DNA of 19,491 nucleotides from JALHVH01 sp964585685 (GTDB taxonomy: Bacteria; Acidobacteriota; Aminicenantia; Aminicenantales; Saccharicenantaceae). The notes under the pieces were generated by a model. The model worked only from the letters and a program-made list of their open reading frames with translations. It was not told the origin of the DNA and did not search any database. The position numbers and the translations under genes were made by a program. Shown in pieces: positions 1 to 6,977 of the stretch. Within the stretch, counting starts at the first letter, position 1. Every line of letters starts with the position of its first letter. The stretch spans positions 1-19,491 of the forward strand of contig CAZPEP010000006.1 of NCBI GenBank assembly GCA_964585685.1. Direction: 5' to 3'.

Positions 1-24
1 CGGTCAGGCTTGGCATGGTGTGAG

Positions 25-58
25 ACCCCATTTTACTTGAAAGTACCCCCATTTTTAC
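25..58. repeat. Imperfect direct repeat at window edge
   Basis: ACCCCATTTTAC (25-36) is repeated as ACCCCCATTTTTAC (45-58). The stretch is AT-richer than the rest of the window and has no open reading frame. Tandem short repeats like this occur at the ends of some insertion sequences, but no transposase is visible here, so the origin is unknown. Confidence 0.5.
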
Positions 59-74
59 GATTCCACATGGAATC
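59..74. repeat. 16-bp palindrome, 7-bp arms
   Basis: GATTCCA (59-65) and TGGAATC (68-74) are perfect inverted repeats separated by two bases, directly after the direct repeat. The site could be a protein-binding dyad or part of a mobile-element end. No neighbouring promoter ties it to a gene inside the window. Confidence 0.4.
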
Positions 75-165
75 CCATGCATCTGATAGATAAAACAAAA
101 CTTAGGCTAAATCAGCCCTGTTTTTTGGGGGAAGTCCTGTGGAAATCAGGGGTAGCGACGCGGCG

Positions 166-1608
166 CTAAGCGACAGCCCGTATCCCGGCGAGCAGGGCCT
201 CGAGGTCGGCGAGCGTCGTGCGGGGGTTGATAAGCGTGCATCTCAGCCAGGCGCGCCCGCGGAGCTCGGCCTGGACAACGTAGAAATTCCCGCGCTCGAG
301 GAGCGTTCGGCGGATGCGGCGCTGGAGCCTGTCGAGGTCGGCCTCGCCTTTCTTCAGGTACCGGAAACAGACGATGTTGCTCTCCGGCTCGATGGCCGTT
401 TCGAAATCCCCGGATTCGCGGATAAGGGAGGCGAAATCCCGGGCCAAGTCATAGGCGGCCGTGACGTATCCCCCGAAGAAATCCGTTCCGTAGGCGGCGA
501 GCGAGATAAAGAGCCTCAGGCCCATCATCGTCTTCGTGCATTCCATCGTCCGGTGGGCATAGTTGTACCATTCCTCCCGGGCCGAACGCTCGAAGAGGTA
601 GGAGGCCTTTGCCGAGAACGCCTCGTAGGACCGCCCACCGTCGCGAAAGAGGACCGCGGTAGCAAGGGCCGGCATGAGCATGTTCTTGTGGGCGTCCCAG
701 ATGAAGGAATCGGCCTTGTCGAGGCCGCGGACAAGGTGCCGGTACTTGGGCGAGAGAAGGGCGGCAGCACCGTGCGCGCCGTCGACATGGAGCCAAAGAC
801 CGCGAGCCCGGGCGAACGCGGCGACGGCCTCGAGGTCATCGAAGCTCCCGGTAGCCGTAGAGCAGGCATTGGCGACGAGGGCCGCGGGCCGGCGGCCCCG
901 TCGGACGGCTTCGTCGAAGGCCCGCTCGAGGTCGTTGGGGCGGGTGTGAAAGCGGTCGTCGGTCGCCACGGGGACCGCGGCGACCTCGCCAAGGCCCATA
1001 ACGGCGACGGCCCGCTTGACGCTATAATGGCACGTCTCAGGGACCAGGACCGCGACGGGGGATTCGCTCCCGACGCCCTTGCCCCAGACGTCGTCCCCGG
1101 CCGTCGCCTGGCGCGCCGCAAGCAAGGCTGTCAGGTTGCCGATCGTCCCGCCGTTCGTGAAGATGCCGTCGGCGTCCGTCCCCCAACCGACGAGCCCGGA
1201 CATCCAAACGACGAGCTGGCGCTCCATGGCGACGTTCACCGGCCCCATCTCGTAAATGGCCGAAGCGTTGTTCAGGAACTCGCCGGCGAAGCCTCCGAGC
1301 GCGGCCAGAGGGAGCGACGTCGTGCACTGGTGGCCGACGAACCGCGGATGGAGAAGGTCGTTCGACCGGGCGAGGATCTCCGGAAGCAGCTCGGGGAACG
1401 GGGTGCCGGGCGCGGCCCCGAACCGGGCCGCCCAGGAGGCGAGCATGTCTTCGGGATCCTCGTAGGCCAGGACGCGCGGCCGTTTTTCGGGGGTCGAACC
1501 GGCCAGAAAATCGGCCAGGATATCGACGACCTTGTGCCCGTCGCGGCGGAAAGATTCGGGGTCGAACGCGGCCTTCAGGAGTTCGTCATAAGGTCTTGCA
1601 AGACTCAT
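166..1608 (-). CDS. Group II PLP-dependent amino acid decarboxylase
   Basis: This 480-residue protein matches the length and motif order of the aromatic-L-amino-acid/glutamate decarboxylase family (fold type I, PLP-dependent), which converts an amino acid to an amine and CO2 in the cytoplasm. Visible motifs are ETCHYS with His194 (expected to stack on the PLP ring), HVDGAH with Asp276 (expected to contact the pyridine nitrogen), and the Schiff-base lysine Lys308 in WDAHKNM. Most relatives read HVDAA and N-P-H-K; the HVDGAH and DAHK variants point to a less-studied subgroup. The substrate cannot be told from sequence; tyrosine, tryptophan, glutamate, aspartate and cysteine sulfinate are all possible. 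ATG 1608 is used; the AGAAAGAAG upstream is only a weak ribosome site. The gene is monocistronic here, and a GC hairpin sits in its leader. Confidence 0.9.
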   Translation of the reverse strand: MSLARPYDELLKAAFDPESFRRDGHKVVDILADFLAGSTPEKRPRVLAYEDPEDMLASWAARFGAAPGTPFPELLPEILARSNDLLHPRFVGHQCTTSLPLAALGGFAGEFLNNASAIYEMGPVNVAMERQLVVWMSGLVGWGTDADGIFTNGGTIGNLTALLAARQATAGDDVWGKGVGSESPVAVLVPETCHYSVKRAVAVMGLGEVAAVPVATDDRFHTRPNDLERAFDEAVRRGRRPAALVANACSTATGSFDDLEAVAAFARARGLWLHVDGAHGAAALLSPKYRHLVRGLDKADSFIWDAHKNMLMPALATAVLFRDGGRSYEAFSAKASYLFERSAREEWYNYAHRTMECTKTMMGLRLFISLAAYGTDFFGGYVTAAYDLARDFASLIRESGDFETAIEPESNIVCFRYLKKGEADLDRLQRRIRRTLLERGNFYVVQAELRGRAWLRCTLINPRTTLADLEALLAGIRAVA

Positions 1609-1625
1609 TTCGGCTTCTTTCTGGC

Positions 1626-1644
1626 CCCCGCCCCCTGGGCGGGG
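1626..1644 (-). promoter_or_regulatory. GC-rich hairpin in the decarboxylase leader
   Basis: CCCCGCCC and GGGCGGGG form a perfect 8-bp stem with a 3-base loop, 18 to 36 bases upstream of the decarboxylase start codon. It lies downstream of the putative -10 box, so it would be in the mRNA leader. No U-run follows it, so it is not a standard terminator. It could affect translation or stability; that is inference. Confidence 0.45.
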
Positions 1645-1657
1645 TCACGGATCCTTC

Positions 1658-1686
1658 ACTATAGCAGATTTCCGAAACTCGAAAAA
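1658..1686 (-). promoter_or_regulatory. Possible promoter of the decarboxylase gene
   Basis: On the minus strand TATAGT (1658-1663) is a good -10 box. The hexamer 17 bases upstream, TTTTTC (1681-1686), is a poor -35 box. The predicted start near 1651 would give a leader of about 43 bases containing the GC hairpin. Confidence 0.35.
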
Positions 1687-1750
1687 GCGATACCGGCGCC
1701 CGTAAGCGACGCCGTTCGGCACCGGGCAGAAAGATAGCCGCCCGGGCGGT

Positions 1751-1779
1751 TTGTCTTTGCGGCTTTCCTGTCATATAAT
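1751..1779 (+). promoter_or_regulatory. Promoter of tRNA-Leu
   Basis: TTGTCT (1751-1756) and a perfect TATAAT (1774-1779) are separated by 17 bases. The predicted start near 1786 is seven bases before the mature tRNA 5' end. Confidence 0.8.
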
Positions 1780-1792
1780 CAAGCGAAAAAGA

Positions 1793-1876
1793 GCCCGGGT
1801 GGCGGAATGGGTATACGCACGACACTTAAAATGTCGCGGCCGTAAGGCCTTGCGGGTTCGAGTCCCGCCCTGGGCA
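1793..1876 (+). tRNA. tRNA-Leu(TAA)
   Basis: The 84-base sequence folds as a class II tRNA. The acceptor stem GCCCGGG pairs with CCTGGGC (one G-T pair), the anticodon loop CTTAAAA gives anticodon TAA, there is a long variable arm (GCGGCCGTAAGGCCTTGC region), and the T-arm is GCGGG/TTCGAGT/CCCGC. The discriminator base is A, and CCA is not encoded. It runs convergently into the O-antigen ligase-like gene, whose stop codon lies nine bases away, so the two transcripts probably share a termination zone. Confidence 0.95.
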
Positions 1877-1884
1877 TCTTTATT

Positions 1885-3891
1885 TTATCGGAACCGGGGT
1901 GTCCTAAGCGCGAAGGCAAGATCCCGGCGGTCGGTGACCCCGGGCTCGTCGGAAGGCCTCCAGGTCCTATCGGTCTCGAATACGAGGCTGATCGGGCCCC
2001 GGCCGCCCCCCCCCGGGAGGAGGACGTCGACGTCCATCCAATCTTTCCCGAAAAAGACGATCTCGCTGAGGAGCCTCTTCTTCCGGAAATGGCGATCGGC
2101 CAGGTAGATCCTCGTTCTCACGGGGATACGCTCGACACGTGGATGGGACGAGAGCATCGGGAGAACCAGGGCGGACGCGGTTCTGGATACGGTCAGGCCG
2201 GCGTGCTCTCCCGCCCAGCGGAACTGGCGCCCGAGGGGGTCCGTCTCGCGTCCGAAAAACCCGAAATCCTGTTGCCAGCCGTATTTGTCCGTCGCCGCGG
2301 GAATCGAGAGGGGGCCGGCGGAATTCCGCACGTGGACGACGCCGAACGCCGCCGCCAGCGCCACAGCGGCGATCCCGAACTTCTGTCCGGACCGCCGATC
2401 TACGGACAGCCCGGCCTCGGCCTCCCCGAGCGGCAGGAACAGGATTGCGACCAGCGTCCAGAAAAGATAGATGACCTCGAAGCTCCCGACATATGTATGG
2501 AATTGGAAATTGACCAGGAAGGCTACGATCCCGGCCGCAGCGCCCGCCCATAGGTACCGGCCTCCGTTTCCGGGCCCCGCCCTACGGAAACCCAGGCCAA
2601 GCCTCTTGAGAATCTCCAGAAATATCCAGAGGACCGCGAACAGCCCGACGAGGCCGAGCTCCGCGCCGGCCTGCAGGACGTAGTTCAAGGCCGAGTCCGT
2701 GAACTCGACATCCTCTCCCGCCGTCAGGCCGTAGTTGGGAAGCTCCACGATGAACGCGCCGACCCCGACTCCCGTCATCGGATAGTCTCGCATCATGCGC
2801 AGGGCGTTAGTCCAGAGGCGCAGGCGCCAGTTGAAGAAGCGGCCGGCGGCCGCCCGGTCACCGAAGAGCCTGCCGCTCGGCCGCAGACGCTCGACGAGGA
2901 CCGAGTCCCGAGCCATGAAGAACAAGGCTCCCGCCAGGATCCCTGCTCCGGCGAGGACCAGGGTTTTTTTGCGGGCGCTCCACCCCGCCCGGAAAAGTCC
3001 AAAGGCCGCCAGACCCAGCCCGGAGACGAGCAGGGCGGCGAAACTGCTCCGCGAACCGGTGGCGGGAAGAACGAAGAGGCCGAGCGCGACGAGGCCGAAG
3101 AGGAATGCCCGGAGCCGCTTCGCCGACGCGAGGGCCGCCCCCACGACGAGCGGAAGGCATCCTGCGAGGAAGGCTGCGAATGCGTTGGGATCTTGGAATG
3201 TGCCGTTGATCTGCCGGAGCTCCACCCAGAACGGCGTGTTCCCCAGGGAGATCGAGCGGTAGCGCTGGGCCAGGGCGAAGGCCAGGGACACGGCCAAGGA
3301 GGAGGAAAGGACGACGACGAGCTTCCGGGCATCCTTCCACGAGGAGATCGTCCTCCGCAGGATGACGAAGAAGAGAACGCCCGTCAGGGCGCTCGAGGCG
3401 GCGAAAACGTCGCTCATGACCGCCCCGCCCGCCCGGACGCCCTTGGCGTTGACGACGAGCTCGTGGAACGCGGGGGCCATGAAGGGGAAGAAGTCCATGT
3501 GCCTCAGGGCCGTGACCGCCGCCGAGACGCCCACGAGCGCCGAGAAAAGGGCCATCGGGCGGGCCATGGGGACCGGGGACGGCTCCGGGGGTTCCCCGAA
3601 CGTCCCGTTGATGAGACTGCCGAGGGCGAACGCGAAGAAAAGGACCAGGGCCACAGGCGCGTGCGGGATGTCCTCGAAGATCCCAAACAATTGAGGCAGA
3701 AAGTTGACGAGAGGAAAAGCGAAAACGAAGAAGAGGAGCCCCCGGTCCCGATCCGCAGCCGCCAGAACGAAAGCCAGGAAAAGGATCGGCGCGAGGACGG
3801 CCTGGAACCGGGGGACGAGCGGCACATAGATCGCGTAGAACACCCCGAAAGAGGCCAGGGCGAAGGGCAGGAGGACAAAGTCCCGCGTCAT
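1885..3891 (-). CDS. O-antigen ligase/polymerase-like membrane protein with C-terminal soluble domain
   Basis: The first ~490 of 668 residues are mostly hydrophobic helices with the layout of the O-antigen ligase family (WaaL/Wzy type, inner membrane). The long periplasmic loop motifs include GSRSS (279-283) and the WTNALRMMRDYP...GVGVGAF segment (360-380). Such enzymes transfer or polymerise undecaprenyl-linked glycans onto lipid A-core or other acceptors. After a last membrane segment near 505-520, a ~150-residue polar tail follows, rich in predicted beta strands and ending close to the stop. ATG 3891 is chosen because it has GGAG ten bases upstream and a consensus promoter behind it. The frame stays open to 4476 but that part crosses the promoter and the RRM gene. 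Whether it acts as ligase or polymerase is undecided; no glycosyltransferases are adjacent. Confidence 0.8.
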   Translation of the reverse strand: MTRDFVLLPFALASFGVFYAIYVPLVPRFQAVLAPILFLAFVLAAADRDRGLLFFVFAFPLVNFLPQLFGIFEDIPHAPVALVLFFAFALGSLINGTFGEPPEPSPVPMARPMALFSALVGVSAAVTALRHMDFFPFMAPAFHELVVNAKGVRAGGAVMSDVFAASSALTGVLFFVILRRTISSWKDARKLVVVLSSSLAVSLAFALAQRYRSISLGNTPFWVELRQINGTFQDPNAFAAFLAGCLPLVVGAALASAKRLRAFLFGLVALGLFVLPATGSRSSFAALLVSGLGLAAFGLFRAGWSARKKTLVLAGAGILAGALFFMARDSVLVERLRPSGRLFGDRAAAGRFFNWRLRLWTNALRMMRDYPMTGVGVGAFIVELPNYGLTAGEDVEFTDSALNYVLQAGAELGLVGLFAVLWIFLEILKRLGLGFRRAGPGNGGRYLWAGAAAGIVAFLVNFQFHTYVGSFEVIYLFWTLVAILFLPLGEAEAGLSVDRRSGQKFGIAAVALAAAFGVVHVRNSAGPLSIPAATDKYGWQQDFGFFGRETDPLGRQFRWAGEHAGLTVSRTASALVLPMLSSHPRVERIPVRTRIYLADRHFRKKRLLSEIVFFGKDWMDVDVLLPGGGGRGPISLVFETDRTWRPSDEPGVTDRRDLAFALRTPRFR

Positions 3892-3945
3892 CGGACGCCG
3901 CTCCGGCCCGATCCTGCCGGGAACCCCCTTCTTGATCACGCGGGG

Positions 3946-3974
3946 AATATACCGTCCCCGCCTTATGAAGTCAA
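3946..3974 (-). promoter_or_regulatory. Promoter of the O-antigen ligase-like gene
   Basis: Minus-strand TTGACT (3969-3974) and TATATT (3946-3951) are separated by 17 bases. A 7-bp inverted repeat, GCGGGGA (3940-3946) and TCCCCGC (3955-3961), straddles the -10 box and could be an operator. The leader would be about 48 bases. Confidence 0.75.
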
Positions 3975-4017
3975 CACTCCGCCCGGACGGGCGGCTTTCC
4001 CCGGCCAAAAAAATCGC

Positions 4018-4046
4018 TTGATTTTTCTTCCGGGGAGGAGTATAGT
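4018..4046 (+). promoter_or_regulatory. Promoter of the RRM protein gene
   Basis: TTGATT (4018-4023) and TATAGT (4041-4046) are separated by 17 bases. Transcription from about 4053 would give an unusually long leader of about 105 bases for this window, ending in a strong AAGGAG (4147-4152) ribosome site. Confidence 0.7.
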
Positions 4047-4158
4047 TTTTTTGAGCCACCTGGCAGGACAGTGTCACACCAAATTGTTTTCCCCCCAGAA
4101 TAATAATTTCGGCTGACGGTCGTCCTATCATGTTGGGATCAATTTTAAGGAGTGAAGT

Positions 4159-4452
4159 ATGAACATCTACGTCGGCAACATCCCCCGCGGCGTCACGGAG
4201 AACGAACTCCGGGAGCTTTTCCAGGCTTTCGGCGAGATTTCCAGCGCGTCCGTCATTAAGGACAAGTTCTCCGGTGAATCCCGCGGTTTCGGGTTCGTCG
4301 AGATGCCCAACAAGGAAGAGGGGCAGAAGGCTCTTTCCGCCCTGAACGGCAAGGACTTCAAGGGCCGTCCCCTGACCGTCAACGAAGCCCGTCCGCGCAC
4401 CGACAAGCCGAGGACCGGCGGGTTCGGCGGCGGCGGCGGACGCCGTTACTGA
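4159..4452 (+). CDS. RRM-type RNA-binding protein with glycine-rich tail
   Basis: This 97-residue protein is a single RNA recognition motif: RNP2 is IYVGNI (residues 3-8) and RNP1 is RGFGFVEM (42-49), both with the aromatic residues that stack on RNA bases. A short basic linker and a tail GGFGGGGGRRY (87-97) follow. The architecture is that of bacterial glycine-rich RNA-binding proteins known from cyanobacteria and scattered phyla, often linked to cold or stress; the RNA targets here are unknown. ATG 4159 has AAGGAG at the ideal distance. The ~105-base leader could host RNA-level control, as in cold-shock genes, but no specific structure was demonstrated. It is transcribed alone, divergent from the O-antigen ligase-like gene, and ends at a strong hairpin terminator. 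Confidence 0.95.
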   Translation: MNIYVGNIPRGVTENELRELFQAFGEISSASVIKDKFSGESRGFGFVEMPNKEEGQKALSALNGKDFKGRPLTVNEARPRTDKPRTGGFGGGGGRRY

Positions 4453-4478
4453 ACCGGCGGCCTTAATCCGTTCCAACC

Positions 4479-4519
4479 GGGGGGGACGAAGGCCGGAAAC
4501 GGCGCCCGCCCCCCCTTTT
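4479..4519 (+). terminator. Rho-independent terminator after the RRM gene
   Basis: Seven G (4479-4485) pair with seven C (4509-4515), enclosing an inner GCCG-GAAA-CGGC tetraloop hairpin, and TTTT follows. The gene ends 27 bases upstream. The structure also reads as a GC hairpin from the other strand and touches the stop codon of the convergent small ORF, so it may separate both transcripts. Confidence 0.8.
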
Positions 4520-4674
4520 CATCCCCTGATCCCTAATTCGTAGGATCCGGAGACGAGGTCTCCGGCCATAGTCCCGAGGAGCTTGGCGTAGTCGTTGCCC
4601 TGCCTCCGCAATTTCCGCGTGCCGTATCTCCCCCCCGACGCCCGGGCCTTGATCTCAACGTTGATGCTTTTCAT
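4519..4674 (-). CDS. Small hypothetical protein, 51 residues
   Basis: An ATG-TGA frame of 51 residues starts MKSINVEIKARASGGRYG and ends GSYELGIRG. The start is preceded by AGAAGG at a good distance. About four in five codons end in G or C, in line with the real genes here. The product is basic and glycine-rich with no recognised domain; the N-terminus faintly recalls the beta-strand start of CYTH proteins (N-x-E-I-K-A-R), but nothing else of that fold follows. It lies 42 bases downstream of the membrane protein gene on the same strand, so it may be its operon partner or a remnant of a longer gene. Confidence 0.5.
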   Translation of the reverse strand: MKSINVEIKARASGGRYGTRKLRRQGNDYAKLLGTMAGDLVSGSYELGIRG

Positions 4675-4716
4675 GGGCCCTTCTGAAAACGTCCGCGAGC
4701 GCGATCACAGCTTATC

Positions 4717-5478
4717 CTAGAGCAGGAACAGGGCGAGGATCGAAGCCGCGGCGCCCGCGGCCGAAAGGCCGAAGAGCCGCCTCCAGCCCGGATTGCCGGG
4801 CCTCAGGACCTCGAACTCCGTCACGTAGACCGTCTCGCACGCGCCGTTGCCTCTGTCTTCGCGGGTCGTGCTCGTCCCGCGGCGGAACGGGGTTCCTGGC
4901 CGCTCGTAGGATGCGAGCCAACCGCGGACCCGGATCTGATCCCCCCGACGAATCCTCCTGACCTTCCGGGCCATACGGTCGTCCCCGGCAAGGAGGTGGT
5001 TGTTCGAGAGGCAGTTCTCGGTGAAGAGATCTCCCGTCGCGGAGTCGGGGTAGGAATAATAGCAGGTGAAATCCCGGTTCCGGAACTTCATCTTCCGGTA
5101 GACGCCGGTTGCGACGTTCCGGCCCCAGACGATACAGACGTCCTTGACGTTGATGTTGTCCTTCCACCGCTCGTGGGAGAGGTCCGTGAAAGCCCGGCTG
5201 TCGTGTTCGGAGACGACGAGCCCCCGGATCTCGTAGCCGAAGACGGGGGTCACCAGGTAGAGGACGCCCTTCCTTTCGACCTCGAACGGCGGCGCCACCT
5301 CCTCGGCCGACTGGACGGGGTCCGCGAGGAGGGATCCGTCGATAAGATCCGGGGCGGGCAGGCGCCTCCGCAGGCCTACAGAGAGGATAAGCCCCACCAG
5401 GCAGATGCCCAGAAAAGCCCGGATCGGGCCCCTGAGGGCTTCCCTCTTTTCGCGCGCCCGGCCGGCAGGAAGCGTCAT
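4717..5478 (-). CDS. Conserved hypothetical membrane-anchored protein
   Basis: The 253-residue product has a basic N-terminus, one membrane helix near residues 19-36 and a second hydrophobic helix at the very C-terminus (about 232-253). Between them is a ~190-residue domain with the features DVCIVWG, a NNHLLAGDD segment, a GDQIRVRGWL strand and the motif REDRGNGACETVYV. From memory, a similar N-H-L...GD-x-V-x-x-x-G-x-L...R-x-D-x-G-x-GACE pattern occurs in an uncharacterised family of bacterial inner-membrane or periplasmic proteins; the GDQIRVRGWL part looks like an OB-type barrel. No function is assigned. ATG 5478 is preferred because a TTGAAA-17-CATACT promoter ends eight bases before it, implying a leaderless message; TTG 5487 would overlap the -10 box. 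It is divergent from the inositol phosphate synthase gene. Confidence 0.75.
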   Translation of the reverse strand: MTLPAGRAREKREALRGPIRAFLGICLVGLILSVGLRRRLPAPDLIDGSLLADPVQSAEEVAPPFEVERKGVLYLVTPVFGYEIRGLVVSEHDSRAFTDLSHERWKDNINVKDVCIVWGRNVATGVYRKMKFRNRDFTCYYSYPDSATGDLFTENCLSNNHLLAGDDRMARKVRRIRRGDQIRVRGWLASYERPGTPFRRGTSTTREDRGNGACETVYVTEFEVLRPGNPGWRRLFGLSAAGAAASILALFLL

Positions 5479-5486
5479 CGCGCCCA

Positions 5487-5515
5487 AGTATGAAGGGAAA
5501 TGGGGGGGATTTCAA
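5487..5515 (-). promoter_or_regulatory. Promoter of the membrane-anchored hypothetical gene
   Basis: Minus-strand TTGAAA (5510-5515) and CATACT (5487-5492) are separated by 17 bases. The start codon at 5478 begins eight bases after the -10 box, so transcription should begin at or next to the ATG. Confidence 0.6.
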
Positions 5516-5542
5516 GCGCGGGGAGGATGAGCTCGGCAACGC

Positions 5543-5571
5543 TTGAAGCCCCCGGGGGGTTATGATAATGT
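5543..5571 (+). promoter_or_regulatory. Promoter of the inositol phosphate synthase gene
   Basis: TTGAAG (5543-5548) is followed after 17 bases by TAATGT (5566-5571); an alternative -10, GATAAT (5564-5569), would have a 15-base spacer. Either predicts a transcript starting near 5576-5578, just before ATG 5580. The -10 region lies inside a palindrome. Confidence 0.5.
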
Positions 5572-5578
5572 TTATCAT
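5562..5578. promoter_or_regulatory. Fur-box-like palindrome over the MIPS -10 region
   Basis: ATGATAATGTTTATCAT is a perfect 7-3-7 inverted repeat. Its core TGATAAT-G-TTTATCA matches the 7-1-7 Fur consensus TGATAAT-N-ATTATCA at 13 of 14 fixed positions. Its placement over the -10 box is what a repressor site would need. PerR- or Zur-type regulators use related sites, so the identity of the regulator is open, and no regulator gene is in the window. Confidence 0.5.
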
Positions 5579-5579
5579 C

Positions 5580-6893
<1,314 letters not shown>

Positions 6894-6914
6894 GGGGGCT
6901 CGGAAGCCCGCCAG

Positions 6915-6968
6915 GGATCGCCTTCGAAGGACTCGGGGATATCCCCTCCGTCCTTCATGCGGCGATCC
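6915..6968. repeat. Palindromic intergenic repeat, copy 1
   Basis: Outer arms GGATCGCC (6915-6922) and GGCGATCC (6961-6968) enclose nested inner arms GAAGGAC (6926-6932) and GTCCTTC (6950-6956), around a central perfect palindrome GGGGATATCCCC (6935-6946). It fills the gap between the convergent MIPS and cyclodeaminase-like genes and may also act as a bidirectional terminator. Related copies are at 11046 and 12129. Confidence 0.8.
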
Positions 6969-6977
6969 TATTCAGTT

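Noticed and set aside
139..1737. 532-codon open frame on the plus strand over the decarboxylase gene
   Set aside because: It is the antisense shadow of a gene with clear PLP-enzyme motifs; its translation is low-complexity and charged, with no recognisable domain.
4058..4080. Possible sigma-54 promoter (TGGCAGG) in the RRM leader
   Set aside because: The required -12 TTGC(A/T) element is not at the right spacing, and a good sigma-70 promoter is already present upstream.
3193..4116. 307-codon plus-strand frame over the ligase-like gene
   Set aside because: Charged low-complexity translation opposite a well-supported membrane protein; no ribosome site or promoter.
3892..4476. 195-codon upstream extension of the O-antigen ligase-like frame
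   Set aside because: It crosses the ligase promoter and the whole RRM gene on the other strand and has no family similarity; ATG 3891 has a ribosome site.
5562..5579. ATG 5562 or 5568 as the MIPS start
   Set aside because: Both lie in the -10 region and palindrome; the added residues MIMFII do not resemble MIPS N-termini. Not fully excluded, since a G-run lies upstream.
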